In this document: positions 47,110 to 59,375 of the stretch, one piece after another
Position numbering within the stretch: position 1 is the first letter of the stretch
How the letters are laid out: each line of letters starts with the position of its first letter
Source of the DNA: Patellaria atrata CBS 101060
Taxonomy: Eukaryota; Ascomycota; Dothideomycetes; Patellariales; Patellariaceae
Length of the DNA: 64,000 bases
Assembly (NCBI GenBank): GCA_010093705.1
Contig: MU006092.1
Coordinates: 1,446,500 to 1,510,499, forward strand
Reading direction: 5' to 3'
Translations under genes and position numbers: made by a program
Notes under the pieces: generated by a model
The model's input: the letters and a program-made list of their open reading frames with translations, nothing else
Told to the model about the DNA's origin: nothing
The model's database searches: none

Positions 47110-50100
47110 TTAACCAACAACTCCAGGTAGTTTAACGAAAGCTTCCCAGACGTCCTTATCGACATTAACAAGCCACTCATCTCTAAAGATCTGCTCCCCC
47201 CCAGCGGCAGCAATTCCAGCCCCCAGCGCCTCTCTCACAGCCGCAATGACATTGACCGTATGCACGTGGTCGGAGTAGATCAGATCCCTCCGTCTCGCAT
47301 CCTCCGGCGCTTCGGGGCTGGTGGTAGGGTCGGGAAGCTCGGCGGCTGTGGGGCGGGACCAGACGAGGGAACTATGAGGACATTAGCTCTGGAATTCTTT
47401 CCTTTTCTGATTTTTTGAAGTGGAAGGAGAGAATGGGGGGGACATACTCTACTGACTTGTCGTCCGCTCCATCTGTCAGTTCAACAATAACATCCGTCCA
47501 CACCGTACAAAAGTCCTGCAGTCTCCCCATTGCCCATGTCCGGCCGAGCCCAAACAACCTCGTCAGTGCCAAACACATCAATTTCCTCCTCATAGGATCG
47601 GCGACGGCTTCAAAGTGATGAAACCACTCCGCTAGCAACCTCTCCAACGGGAGTGTAGGGCTCTCATTAGTCCCTTGGACTAAGCTCTCCATAGCGTTCA
47701 AGAACGTGCTCGGACTCGCAAGCACAAGTCGCGAGATAACAGAGAAGTAATCCGTCTCCACGATCCCGTTGATGGCGTCTGCGACTTTGTCGATGCCGGT
47801 ATCTCGCAGTTGCCACTCCGCATATGCGCCCATGACGCCCACAATCAGTTTGTGAATGACGCTGTTGTCTCTATATATCAGCATGTCTTGCGTTAGCAGA
47901 TTAATAGCCCTTTCCCCGCCAATGGCGTCTGCGGTGCGAATGATTAGCTCGAGAAGGTTGCAGACGATGCCGTTGGGCTCATTCTTGAGTGTGCCTAAGA
48001 GATCACCCAGACGGGTGAGAAGTTGCGAGCGGATGTCTTCGCCAAGAATGTAGGAAGGGGTGAGGAGGAGATAGGAGTCAGTGATTTCAAGGGCTTGGCG
48101 GAGATTTTCATTAGAATATTCAAAAAGTGAGAAGATCCGAGGGAAGATGGATATTAAGGCTTGTGAAGGAGGGGTTTCGGTCTGAGCAAGTATGGAATGC
48201 CATAAGTCCAGTGCATCCTCTTGAAGATAGACGTTAGTTTCCTATCAAAATCGTATTAGCCCCTGTGTGAAGATCAATCCTGGATATCTTGGTAGACTTA
48301 CTGAGCCTGGTTCTATGGCACTGTGAATGATAGGTAACGCAAGATCATGGAAACGGCGTGATTCGGATTTCATCGCATTGATAAGACGAGTAAGGATTGT
48401 AAGAATAGCCGTCTTCATGAGATGCTGATCCCCAGATTGATCCCATAGCGACGGTAAGAGAGACACGATAGCGTCAGCGAAAGGAGTAATCTAAAACTCA
48501 TCAGTGATGTTCTTTCCAGATGATATTGCGGTAATATATGGATACTCACATTGTGCTCCGCTCGCTCAACTATTACACTTATAGTATTGAGGATTGCCAT
48601 TTTGGTATCAATCAGCTCCACTTCAAGTATCAAGTTCATCAAAGCCTCCAGGATGGTTTTGGCGAAAGGGGTAAATAGCTGCCATGCAAACTCCCACTCA
48701 TTGGCGATGTGGGAGAAGTGTCTTCCGGCTGTTACCCGAACAACAAGATCATTCAATGGGACATTCTTATCAAGAAGATATTGGAAAATCCGATACACTA
48801 CCGGCCTGTTTGCTTCTGCGACCTTAATAGGGATCCATTGGCCAAGAAGAATTGCGATCCGTCTACGAAGGATGTTGTAGCCCGGTCTTTGAATCTGCAC
48901 TTCTGGTACTAATGTTGCGGTGATGAATGTATCGAAATCGAGATGCTCGTGTATCACAGCAGCTGCTAGACCTACCGCAGAGTAGACTGATTCTTTGAGC
49001 TGGAGGTTGTTATTTTCCGGTGCTATTTGGAAATACATCAGTAATCTCCGCATTCATGAACTTCAGTTCGCAAGACAAAGAAAGTATTGGACGACGAGGA
49101 GAACCATATGATTACTTGCGATAATCGAAACGAGCAGTAGGACGACAAGGTATGACGTGAAAACAGAGCGAGTAATAGGAGTATATGCACGCTTACATGC
49201 GACAGAGTAGAACACATTCTTTAGTGGTTCCATAATCAACTCTTTATAGTTTATAGCAACTTCCAGGAATACCTTCTCAGAGCATGCTTTTACCGAGAAC
49301 TCATACTTTTCCGACTCGCCTTCTTCCTTGACTTCCCATTCCTCTGGCTCTTCTTGCCATTGAGCCAGATCAACCTGACGGATCACAAAGAATCGAGTCA
49401 CTATTACTTCCATTATCTCAGTGAGAAATGAGGGTGTGAACAACGAGTCCTTGATAAATTGAGTGGACTGCTTTTGCTCCTCCTTTTCATTTGCATGTCG
49501 GTATTTGAACGTTTGCGCTGGATTGAATATCATTTTGAAACATGCTCGCAGTATTAATAGGCCTTTTAGACTAAGTCGCGACTCAATTGGGCCTTGAGTC
49601 TCGTCAGTATCTCCATCACCTTCAATAATCTTTGAAGTATCAAGGGACTTTGAGCCAAAACTTTCCCCATATTTAGCGATGAGATTCCAGTAAGCTCGTA
49701 CAAGATCTAGAGAGTCGGGAAGGAGCACAAAAGAAGCCGGATGGGTCTGAGCCATAGTAAAATGAAGTTTAGCTAGCTGCATGAGATGCTTCTCCACCAA
49801 GTTTTGCACAAGAGGTGATAGAGGAGAATCTGGATGAGATACGAAGCCCAGGAATTCGCCTAGATGGTTTCTGACATGAGGCCAGAATTCACGAATAGCA
49901 TCTACACGATGGGGAAATTCGAACCCAGAGATTACGAGACGACGAATCACCCTGATCGTGATCAAACTTTGGTCGATATCCTCTAGGGCTCCGCCCTCAT
50001 CATCTCCTCCTTCGCGGAGGAACGTTTGCCATCTTTGAACTTTCTGGATGTAGATTTGGCCTAATATATGAAAGATTTCCGGCGCGATTGCTTGGAGATT

Positions 50101-50748
50101 CGCCCTTTGACGCTGTAATCGAGCTCGGGAAAGCTCTTTGATTACATGGTGTAGTATAAGTAGGATTCGTGGTAGATGCAAGTGGTATGCACCACTTTCA
50201 ATTGATGCACGAAGACGGTTGACCACTTGTTCGATTGCATCCGGCCTGAAAACTGTCAGTTGCTCCTCCTTAGGTGGGATTCTAACTTACCATGCCGTGG
50301 GATAGTCAATTCTGACGACCTTGCCGATGATCAACGCATTTTGGAGAGCAAGCCGGCGGTCAGCCTCATTCAAACCACTGTCTATCAGCCGCGATCGAAT
50401 GATATCCTTCTCATCCTTGTTCACAATGGAGCGACTGCCTCTCCAGAACGTGTCGATCCCGTTCTTTAGTTGAATGATAGCAAGATATCGAACCTCTACG
50501 GGAAGATATTTCTCCTGAAATACGGCCTAAGTTCAGTTAAAATCTGTTCAACACAGAGATGAACCGTAACTTGTTACCTGAAGGAGAGTATGAAAACCAG
50601 ATTTGTTTCGCCAATTATCCAGCTGTGTCGTGCCATGCCGGACCTGATCTGCATTAGTGGACGCTGAAGATCGTAAAATTTGAATTAATATCCCTTCTGT
50701 TAGGGGGTTTGCGGCAGCTGGAAGCTCGACAACAGAGTCTGTCTCCAT
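47110..50748 (-). CDS. KAP120: Importin-beta family karyopherin, importin-11/Kap120-like
   Basis: Nuclear transport receptor of 1057 residues; yeast Kap120 is of similar length. Exons on minus: 50748-50578, 50526-50291, 50245-49197, 49022-48550, 48490-48302, 48241-47448, 47371-47110; phases all agree. The N-terminal importin-beta domain contains the family line EVRYLAIIQLKNGID...W, followed by EADRRLALQNALIIGKVVRIDYPTAWPDAI, which is diagnostic of the importin-11/Kap120 group. The rest is a HEAT-repeat solenoid with Leu-rich helices and an acidic loop at about 400 (EEPEEWEVKEEGESEKYE). The fourth exon begins at SPENNNLQLKESVYSAVGLAA. In yeast it imports Rfp1 and the ribosome factor Swt1-type cargo; cargo here is not inferable. 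Start Met at 50748 leads directly into the expected N-terminus. Confidence 0.92.
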
Positions 50749-51343
50749 CGTAACAGATGCTCTTACGTAGCTAACTCGATATTTTGTTGATGACGCCGTA
50801 GGCTTTACGGCAAATTAATCATGAGTAAGCGAAATCTAAGTTTGGAGTTATCATAAGTCATGAGATGATCATTCATTCACATCATAACTCTCTATTTAGC
50901 TCTGATGGACGCATCAAATGCTGTTGCTCTGCGTATCCATTCCAAAAGATGCAAATATTACTCGTGGAGCAAGCCGTAGGCGCAAAATATCTTACAGTCA
51001 CGGAGTTTCTTCGGGAGATGTAGAAACTAAGGTATCTATTTGCGAGGTGCAGAGTAGAAAGAGAGTTTTCATCTTTCTCATCTGGCATTCTCCAACTTCA
51101 GTCGCCAAGTCATATGAGACCCATCAATCATTATTTAGAACTCTAGATGACCATTTCTTAGAATTCGTCAATACTGGCGTGACGGGCTATCAATGCATCT
51201 TAAGAACCAGCTTCCCTCTAGCTCGTCTTTAACCTCGGTTCATGAACTACACGAATAAATCGCGAGGCATGAGATGAGCCCTTCTTCTAACATAAAAGTA
51301 CGATGCGCCTGGCTCAGCATCTCCATATCATAGTAACACAATC
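50749..51343. promoter_or_regulatory. Divergent promoter, Kap120 / PEX2
   Basis: 595 bp between divergent starts. An open frame at 50918-51232 on plus does not look like a protein. No defined element. Confidence 0.4.
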
Positions 51344-52926
51344 ATGCCTTCTTCTGCCGACTTTGCTCTCGCTCAGGAACGCCTAGCTGCTCGAAGACAA
51401 GCACGTGAAGCCTTCGCTCGCGCCGCCGTAGATGCTCAGCGCGCATCCCACGCTCACTCGGAAGCTCTCTCCCGGCTACCATATCCTCTAAATACTATCA
51501 GCGCTGCCTCTCTCCGGACATGGGATAGTATTTCTGGACGTACGGGAACGAGACCTGCCTTTCGTGTCGGACAGGTGGACGCGGAGTTATTGGATGAAGA
51601 GTTACTGAGTCTCCTCAAAACTCAAGTCGGTGAAGGCCTCAAATACTATGGAAGTCATCTCCAGGACGAATGGAGTACGGAGATCCTGCTGGTGCTGAGA
51701 GCCATGCTCTGGAAACTCAGTATATGGGATCATGACGCGAGTTACGGTGCAAGTCTCCAGGGGTTGAGATATACAGACGCAAGAGGAGAGGCCAGGAGTA
51801 GAGGAAGGGAGAGACCGAAGCCTACGAAGTGGCAAAAAGGACTGTATGGATTATTTAGTGTGGGAGGAAGATACACATGGAAGAAGTGGGAAGACTGGTT
51901 GGTGGAGAAAGAGGGAGGTTACGAAGAGGTATTGGGACGCCCACAAACTGCTTCTTACGAGCCAATTACTAACTCATGATATCTGTATAGCCCACACCAC
52001 TCGTAGAACGCTTGTCCCGCATCACCCAATTCCTCACAACCGCGCATTCTATAGGTGCTTTCGTCTCCTTCCTCGTATTTTTAACCAATGGCCGCTATCG
52101 TACCCTGCTCGATCGCTTCCTACGTCTCCGCCTCACACCCACATCCTCAAAACTATCCCGAGAAGTATCTTTCGAATACCTAAATCGTCAGCTCGTCTGG
52201 CACGCTTTTACCGAATTTCTACTATTCCTGTTACCTTTAGTTGGCATATCAAGATGGAGAAGGATATTATCAAGGACATGGCGGAAAATACGAAGATTCA
52301 TTTTCAATAGAAAGAAGGCAGATGACGACGACGAAGATGTGAGAAAAGGGGGAGAGCTTGGTTTCCTTCCCGAACGCACATGCGCTATATGCTATTCCGG
52401 CCAAAACCCAACCACAGTATCGGAAACTTCAATTTTGGCTGCATCAGCAGGAGGAGGCGGCGTAATTGGCTCAGCGCAAACAGATATCACGAATCCTTAC
52501 GAAGCGATACCCTGTGGCGACCTCTACTGTTTCGCCTGTATAGCTCAGAAGATTGAGGCAGAAGAAGGTGAAGGATGGACGTGCCTAAGATGTGGCGATA
52601 TCGTGAAGGAATGCAAACCATGGCATGGCGATGTCGTCGAGGAAGTTGAAAGACCACCTAGTAATGGAAAGAGTGTGGGGTTCGCGGATGAGAAGACGGA
52701 AAGCGATACACCTGAGATGAGGGATGTGGAACCCATTCCAGAACCGGATGATGCGACCTTAGAGGTTAATAAGAGTGTTTTGAGAAGAGTCGAAGCAGAA
52801 ACGCCTGCTGGGAAGACGATGGAAGAGTCGGAATGGTCAAGGGCTGATCCATCCGACTCTGACGAGCAGAGTGAGGAATACGATGAAGAAGAGGAAGAAT
52901 TGGCTGATTTTGAAGCGGCGCAGTAG
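51344..52926 (+). CDS. PEX2: Peroxin PEX2 (RING E3 ubiquitin ligase of the peroxisomal membrane)
   Basis: Subunit of the PEX2-PEX10-PEX12 ligase complex that ubiquitinates the import receptor PEX5. 506 residues; exons 51344-51928 and 51991-52926. The Pex2/Pex12 N-terminal domain is recognisable (LDEELLSLLKTQVGEGLKYY, then GLYGLFSVGGRYTWKKWEDWL). Membrane segments follow (about 210-230 and 270-285). The RING at about 345-410 reads CAIC, NPYEAIPCGDLYCFACI, then WTCLRC. In the RING the usual His ligand position is Asp (CGDLYC). The C-terminal tail is long and acidic (SDSDEQSEEYDEEEEE), an extension not seen in human PEX2. It sits next to Kap120 and faces a gene-poor region. This would be the import machinery for any peroxisomal enzymes in the window. 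Confidence 0.92.
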
Positions 52927-53782
52927 AGTTTAGTAACATACTCAAAATGATCCTAGAACTGTACAACAGCATAATGAATGTCGTTCAGTCTAACATGCTG
53001 CGATATATAATTAACATGTGCGATTGAGGACAGCATCATTGGAGGCATCTGATCGCTCTCCAATACGAGTTACAACACTTTTCACATGGCACTTCAGAAA
53101 CTCCCCAGTTCTCCTCTCTTCCTCGATACTTCCGGAAGACAACGATATCGAGTGGGATGGCATAGGAGTCAAGAATAAATCATTTTGTCCCTAAGGCTTG
53201 TCCCTACCTACCAAATTGTTTCTGAGTTACATCCTCGAGCTAGAGTTCTATCCTCACACTTTCTTCGATTCCAAACATAGATCTACAAGGTGATGGGCAT
53301 CATCAATATCGCATATTGCAGGTTTTTATTCGCATTTGATGTTGCTACTTAGTTTCATTCCACTCAAGGCCTAGAGTAATCCGACGGACCAAGGTGAACA
53401 TTTCCTCACGCACTCAAACCCTTTTTTAAGTACTTTCCGATCCTAACGCACAAGAAATCGTCGGTGGATGAACAACTCCCTTATCATAATGGAGTCTGAT
53501 TTTCTCTATGACTCTGCGGTTTCGACATGTCTGCAGTTGATAGCTTCCTGTGGTGGGTCGATTGAGACTTGTTCGTTAGAAAAGAGCTATCTATGTCCAA
53601 AGTAGACATCCCTACGATTCCCACAACTCATTAGTACGGGTTCACACGAATTATTTGTTTCGCGTAGGCATTAGTCATTTGTTCCAGATTTCGGCAAGAT
53701 GTGGGACTCGAGATTCGATAGGTAGCATGATAATTTGAGCTCAAGTTCTCTATCATGTGCTCCTAAGCACCCTTCTCGCTCC

Positions 53783-53825
53783 GATATATAAGCCTAATCT
53801 ACATTATGCTTCCTCTTCTTCTTCA
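53783..53825 (+). repeat. Promoter-like module, copy 1 (tentative)
   Basis: GATATATAAG followed within about 25 nt by a pyrimidine-rich CCTCTTCTTCTTC leader. Resembles the modules at 56.9, 58.3 and 59.3 kb, but lacks an obvious CCCCTGAA box. Confidence 0.25.
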
Positions 53826-55812
53826 AGCAATCTTTTCCTCTACATAGGATAACCGGTAACCAAAATCGTTTTCGCCCTGACATATGGAGCTCGCGGACGG
53901 CTTCAAGATACCAGCAATTGTCATCGGGCATAGTTGTGACGATAAGGCTACCAGCTTAGATTTCAAGGGATTCCTTGCATTTTGATGTTGGGACGTCGGT
54001 TCATGTCTCCCCTTCACTCCTGACGACTACGTTTCTCATGACTCCCCAGATGACAGGAGAAAGACCGAGAATAGTGATGCTCTTCAACCTGAAGCATCAA
54101 TGGTATTCACCATCATTATCAGAGACGACATCCGTCGGTGTTCCGTTCCTAATGTTCATGGGTTTCAAGGCCGCGGGCCACAGTTCTCTCCAGCCAACAA
54201 TGGCGCGAACAGACTGTTCCGAACGCTCGCAGGCTTTATGGAGCGTAATTTCAATGTTAATGAAATCGGAACTCAACCACCAGAAGTTATATATATCGGA
54301 CTGGTGAGGCGGTAAGGAGAGAGTAGAATATGACCTATCAGTCTGAAGAACCTGCATGAATCAGCGCATGATTCCTTTCATGTCTTCTGGTTTTGTCATG
54401 CGGAAGAGTGCCGGTTCATATATTCATTCCAACACCTTTATCTGCAAATATACGGTATCACAGCTCACACTTCCTCACTTTTTTTTCCCTTTTCCGAATC
54501 AAGTTGTAACACTATTGGCAAGATCCGGATGGCGGTGAAGTTGATTTCTGGTTGACGACTTCATTGGTGGATCTGTGTCCCTTATTAGATACAGATGCTG
54601 TTGGTGGTTGACATTTCCCGGCATGGCATCCAGGTATTACTGCGTTTCTTTTCTCTACCTCACTTTTACGGAATTTGTCTCACTGATAATCATCAGTGCA
54701 GATGAATAATAATAGGGATGAGCATCATATCGTGATACTAAGAATGAGTCAACATGAGGTCCCGCATCTAGGATGCCCAATTATTGAAACCCGAATGTAA
54801 TTCCAGATGGAAGAACAAGGAGCAAATGAGTTTACTTGGGGCTCCGCAACCCCTAGTGCCCGTTCAGAGTCCCTGGTATCCAACACAACAATTTGAATCA
54901 TTGCGTCTGGAAAATTAGTATTCATTTTTCCTCTTTTCCACCCTCGCCTTGAGAGGTTGTTAGAAACCAAACTCAAGGCAAGGGGATTAAGACCTATTCA
55001 AGCTCGTCCTAGGAAGCGGAGTCATTGGAAAGATGATCATTCTTGTCATGTGTTTCTGCGAAGTGCGGTATTAGTCATATTTTCCAGAATATCCGCAATA
55101 TATCATGCGTTCTTACTGCATACGCGGTTACATCAACCGTTTCACTTCTATTGATTCGAGACCAATTGTCCAGTAGCAAAGCTAGTTTCCCATTTCCTAA
55201 ATCTTAACGAATAAACTTGGTTCCTAAGAAGAAGCTACAGAATGGATTCATACACTTTCTACATTCGATTGGGACCGCTGAAGGGTCAGTTAAGGACCCA
55301 TTTTGTTTCTTCTATTGCCGTATCATCTTGCTATATCCCCTTAACGTGGTATATAGATTATTTGCTCTCAAATACTCTAGAACATCAGTTGGTATAACGT
55401 GCAAGATGCCGTCACTTAAGATTCCTGATGGTGAAGTACATATGAGTCAGTTCCTATTGCCCTTCATCGTTCCCTGGTCTCAAATGCTTTTTGCCATTAG
55501 TAGCCAACTTGTATACAATTCGACTTCCTGGGACCTGGGTCAAGGCCGCCCGCCAGTTAGTTCTGATAAGGAGGACCACATCAGTTGCGTGTGGGAAAGA
55601 AGAACATTGGCATTCCACCCTTTCACGCCTTTGCAATGCAGGAGAGGTTCAAACTACTTGGGGAGAATTCAGAAAGATATTTTTACCCCATATTTCAGTA
55701 TAGTCTCAAAGTCTTGGGAAAATCACTCTCATTAGGCCTCATAACCACGTCATACCTGCAGCTGCTTATGTCTATCTAACTGACCACGGATCAGAATAAC
55801 GTCCGCTGAATG

Positions 55813-55880
55813 GCCCCCTGAATAGTTCATGCGGCAACGGACAACCGTCAAGGTCTTGTATGCTACTGTACAGGATTGTC
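55813..55880 (+). repeat. Promoter-like module, copy 2
   Basis: CCCCTGAATAGTTCATGCGGCAAC followed by GCTACTGTACAGGATTGTC. Matches 59269-59340 box for box with the TATA position changed. Confidence 0.4.
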
Positions 55881-56832
55881 TTTGGATCAGCTCTTTAAAC
55901 TCCATCTTGCAAAGGACGTGGAACGATAGTCTTGATTTAGCAGACAAATTCGGAAGGAGCAAATGAATTTCACCAGTCCAATTGTGCTTTTCTTTTTGGA
56001 GTTTCTCCGACAACTACTGCTCGTTACCGCACAATCGCTTTCTATAGGCGGTATGTCACCATCGAATGTTAACTGCGGCGCTCCCAATAGTTACCTACAG
56101 ATGGTGATGGAAACCGCCTGCGTCACTTCTCGCTGACCGTCGGCATTGTACGGTATCCAATTGTCAACCCGAATTGGATTTCAGAACTCCCATGCCTGGG
56201 ACGAACTATTCAGAACCTCAAATCAACTCCACGAGGCAAATATCAACGGAACGGTGTGTCCCTAAAATCACGTTTCATTTCCGCCAACAAACCAAAACCT
56301 AGCATCAAAGACTGAACATGTCGAAAACTGAACATGGAAGTGGTGGCAGATATTATATTCTTGTAAAAGGGTCAAATTCATGCTATTGACATCAATCTGC
56401 AGCTTCTCATTCTGCGCCGGGTGACTCAATAAGTGTCCTTATCTCGGAATAATCCATAAAAGGGGTCATACGTGACCATTTCACTCTGCGTATGAGGTCC
56501 CGTGCTCCTATGTCCTGATTTCTCTCCTTCAACTATAGAATTTAGACTCTCTTAAAATCAAATCAACTTACAATCTGGTGGAAGTTACTATGACAACTCT
56601 TATTAGTGTCTCTTTATAAATTTCCAGATATGGAAAGGCTTGCGTGATCCGGCTTCGAGCTGGAGAACTATGCATTTGGGCGGCTGCGTGGTCGAGTGAG
56701 TTGGCCCATTGGGAAGGGTCTCTCTAAATAAATAAAGTGTTGGGATGGTCTGAGGAAGACCTTTTCTTGAAAGTAAAAGGGGGAAGTACCGGAACAATCA
56801 TAGTGAACACCACTATCACTTCGTTGCAGTGA

Positions 56833-56904
56833 ATTACCCCTGAATATACCATTCCCCCTGGTTATACCATTACCCCTGAATATATCATTACCACTGAATT
56901 TGTC
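56833..56904 (+). repeat. 18-bp tandem repeat, four units
   Basis: Units at 56833, 56851, 56869 and 56887 follow ATTACCCCTGAATATACC with few changes. The array lies just upstream of a TATA-like module (56959) and contains the CCCCTGAA box seen in the other modules. Confidence 0.8.
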
Positions 56905-56958
56905 ACAACGCGCTCGATAATCATGAAGTCATGAACGTGGTTTAGGCCTCTCCCACTA

Positions 56959-57012
56959 CTATATAAAACCGAGACTTGTCGACAATTTCCACCTCTTCTT
57001 GCATGAGTAGTA
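56959..57012 (+). repeat. Promoter-like module, copy 3
   Basis: CTATATAAAACC, then a pyrimidine-rich leader (TTTCCACCTCTTCTTG), then CATGAGTAGT, matching the TATA, leader and ATGAGCAGT of the copy at 59.3 kb. Confidence 0.45.
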
Positions 57013-58271
57013 TTATTCTTCTTGTCTTGGTTGAGAAGTATCATTGGGTTGAAAGACGCATTGATTTCAGACATGGAAAGATATTGTCTTCAAATTGTAG
57101 GCACAGCAACCACGGGCCACTGTGGTGTGGAAAAGTCGAAAGACCGGTGGCAGACTACTCTTCTGTGCGCTGTGGTGGTATAAGAAACCAAAATTTCCTC
57201 GAAGTTTCGGAGACAGGATAGAAGGAAGTTAGCAGTGCTTTAGAGCATTACCACTTCACTATGATGAAGATCACTGAAGGATTACACACTAGTATAAATC
57301 CTCGTCTATTTGGTTGAAGATAAGCTCTCAGAGATCCCAGAGTAGCAATAGTGAGCCCAAAGTTTGTTGTAACCCAGCAATCGGCCGCAAAGTTTGGCTT
57401 TCAAAACTCACCCACGGAATATCCCTATTCTGTGGATCTTCAATCTGAAGCTTTCTACGGCTGAAGACTGAGGTGTAATTGAAGCATCATCTTTATAGAA
57501 GAAGACTACAGGCGGTCTCATGCTTCCCATAGTCATGCCTCTTACTATGGCCCGCAGTGTCGTAATATCATATCCCATGAATAAGCCATACGGTACCTGA
57601 TATATCTTTCAACATTAGAAGTTTAAATTCTCTCCGCTAATATAAATTCACCTCACTTACCTCCCTTCCATCTTCTTCTCGAATCGGGATTAGGATCTTT
57701 GGGAAGTTTGAGCTTGAAGGTGATAGACAAGATTACCGCACGTTCCAGGACTGCCCTTACTGCGGCTCTTTCCACATTTGTGGTCCGGGCCACGCGGACA
57801 ACATCATACTCATTGCCTTGCTCTCTGAAGAGCATATTTGAAAGACCTGGCTTTGAAACCGGGTAAGAAGAGACATGGGGAGCAGGCAGTGATGAATAAT
57901 AACAATTTTCCTTCAAAATACGCCTGGGTAGATGGTAAACATCATCATCAATCCGGCGACGAATGGCCGTATTTCTTACTAAAGGTCCAAAATGGTTATC
58001 ACAAACCGCAGAGACAATTTAATTTCACGAACTGATTGGTCAGATCCAATTACAACCACACAGGCTCTACCAAGCGTCCCAATTGAGAAGCTGTGCGCTA
58101 TGATGCTGGAGTTGAGGGTTGAGTCTTCGGTGGAGGAAGCAGGTCTATATGTTGTAGAACTCCTCATGCCTAATATGTCACACCATCTTCCTCAAATGAC
58201 TTATGACCTCTACCTCTTACCTTATGCTGCAATTCCTGAGCAATATGGTCATATTCACTTAATAATGACAG

Positions 58272-58380
58272 AGATACCCCATTGAACATAGAACGCAGCA
58301 GCTGACTTACTTCAGTGGTTCTCTCTTTCAACTATATAGATCACTGTATGATCGCCCTCTTCTACTTCTTCTCCCGATCA
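58272..58380 (+). repeat. Promoter-like module, copy 4
   Basis: TACCCCATTGAACATAGAAC followed by GCAGCAGCTGAC, then CAACTATATAGATC and a CCCTCTTCTACTTCTTC leader. Same order of boxes as 59269-59370. Confidence 0.45.
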
Positions 58381-59265
58381 GAAGCAGAGGATTGAGACAA
58401 GGATAAAGATGTCATGAAGGACATTGACTGAAATTGACAATCACAGTCAAGCAATTCTCTGCTTTGAGCGGGTCAAATGGGCCGTAAATATCAATACTTA
58501 TCGGGGTCTACGAACATTCGAGAGAATGAGTTGGACGTGTGTAATAGGTGATTAAGAGTTTATTGTCCTGCAATGGAATGTTCCTTATACAATACCCTAT
58601 TGAGTGTCTCTCTCTTTAAAATAACACTTAGAATTTTCTCATGGTTTCTTCCTAGAAAAATCAAGACATATTTGGACGGTTCAAGTTTTATATATAGCCT
58701 GGTGTCTCTCACATATTATGCGGTGTCGGTTGATGACGTTCATTTTATCGCCTTCGCTTGTGACTTTATATGGGAGAAACATCACAACATCAGTCGAACA
58801 AGTTCAGGGATTAATGGAGGATGATGAAAAGATTCATTACTCTCTATACTGAAGACTATTCGCGTGATTGAATGATGGCATACTTCACTACCAATCGAGA
58901 TTAATGTCCCATTCTAATGTACAATACTGTAGTATCACCGCAGCTAAATCACTTGATGCTTTCTGTTCGTTCCAGCGAACACTGTGGTAAAACCCGGAGG
59001 TACATCTACAAGTTAATTTCCATTGCTATACAATGTAAGTCATGTTTCCCAATGGAAATGGGAACTCACGCTGTTCTCCTCAGAACTTCTCCGTTGCAAT
59101 AAGTTCTGAGGATGAGGAGGCAGGTTTATATAGACCTCTCGGAGCGGACTTCATACTCAATAGGTCACGCATTTTGTACAGATGACTGCCCTAGTGTTTG
59201 ACTCATGACGAGTGTTCTCGCCTTTTTGTGTCATGTTCCTTTGTCCAACTGACAGTTGGTATGTT

Positions 59266-59375
59266 GACGTACCCCTGAACAGGTCATGCAGCAACAAACA
59301 CGTTCCAGGGGCACTGTTTCTACTATATAAGACTATCTCTTGCCATTTTCTCCACTCTTCATTTAATTATGAGCA
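59266..59375 (+). repeat. Promoter-like module, copy 5
   Basis: TACCCCTGAACAGGTCATGC with AGCAAC, then TTCTACTATATAAGAC, a CTCCACTCTTC leader and ATGAGCAGT. This is the clearest copy. Confidence 0.5.

Noticed and set aside
55217-55735. 172-codon open frame on plus, briefly reminiscent of a peptide-synthetase condensation domain (one frame reads AARQLVL)
   Set aside because: No HHxxxDG-type motif or other core segment; one short resemblance is not enough.
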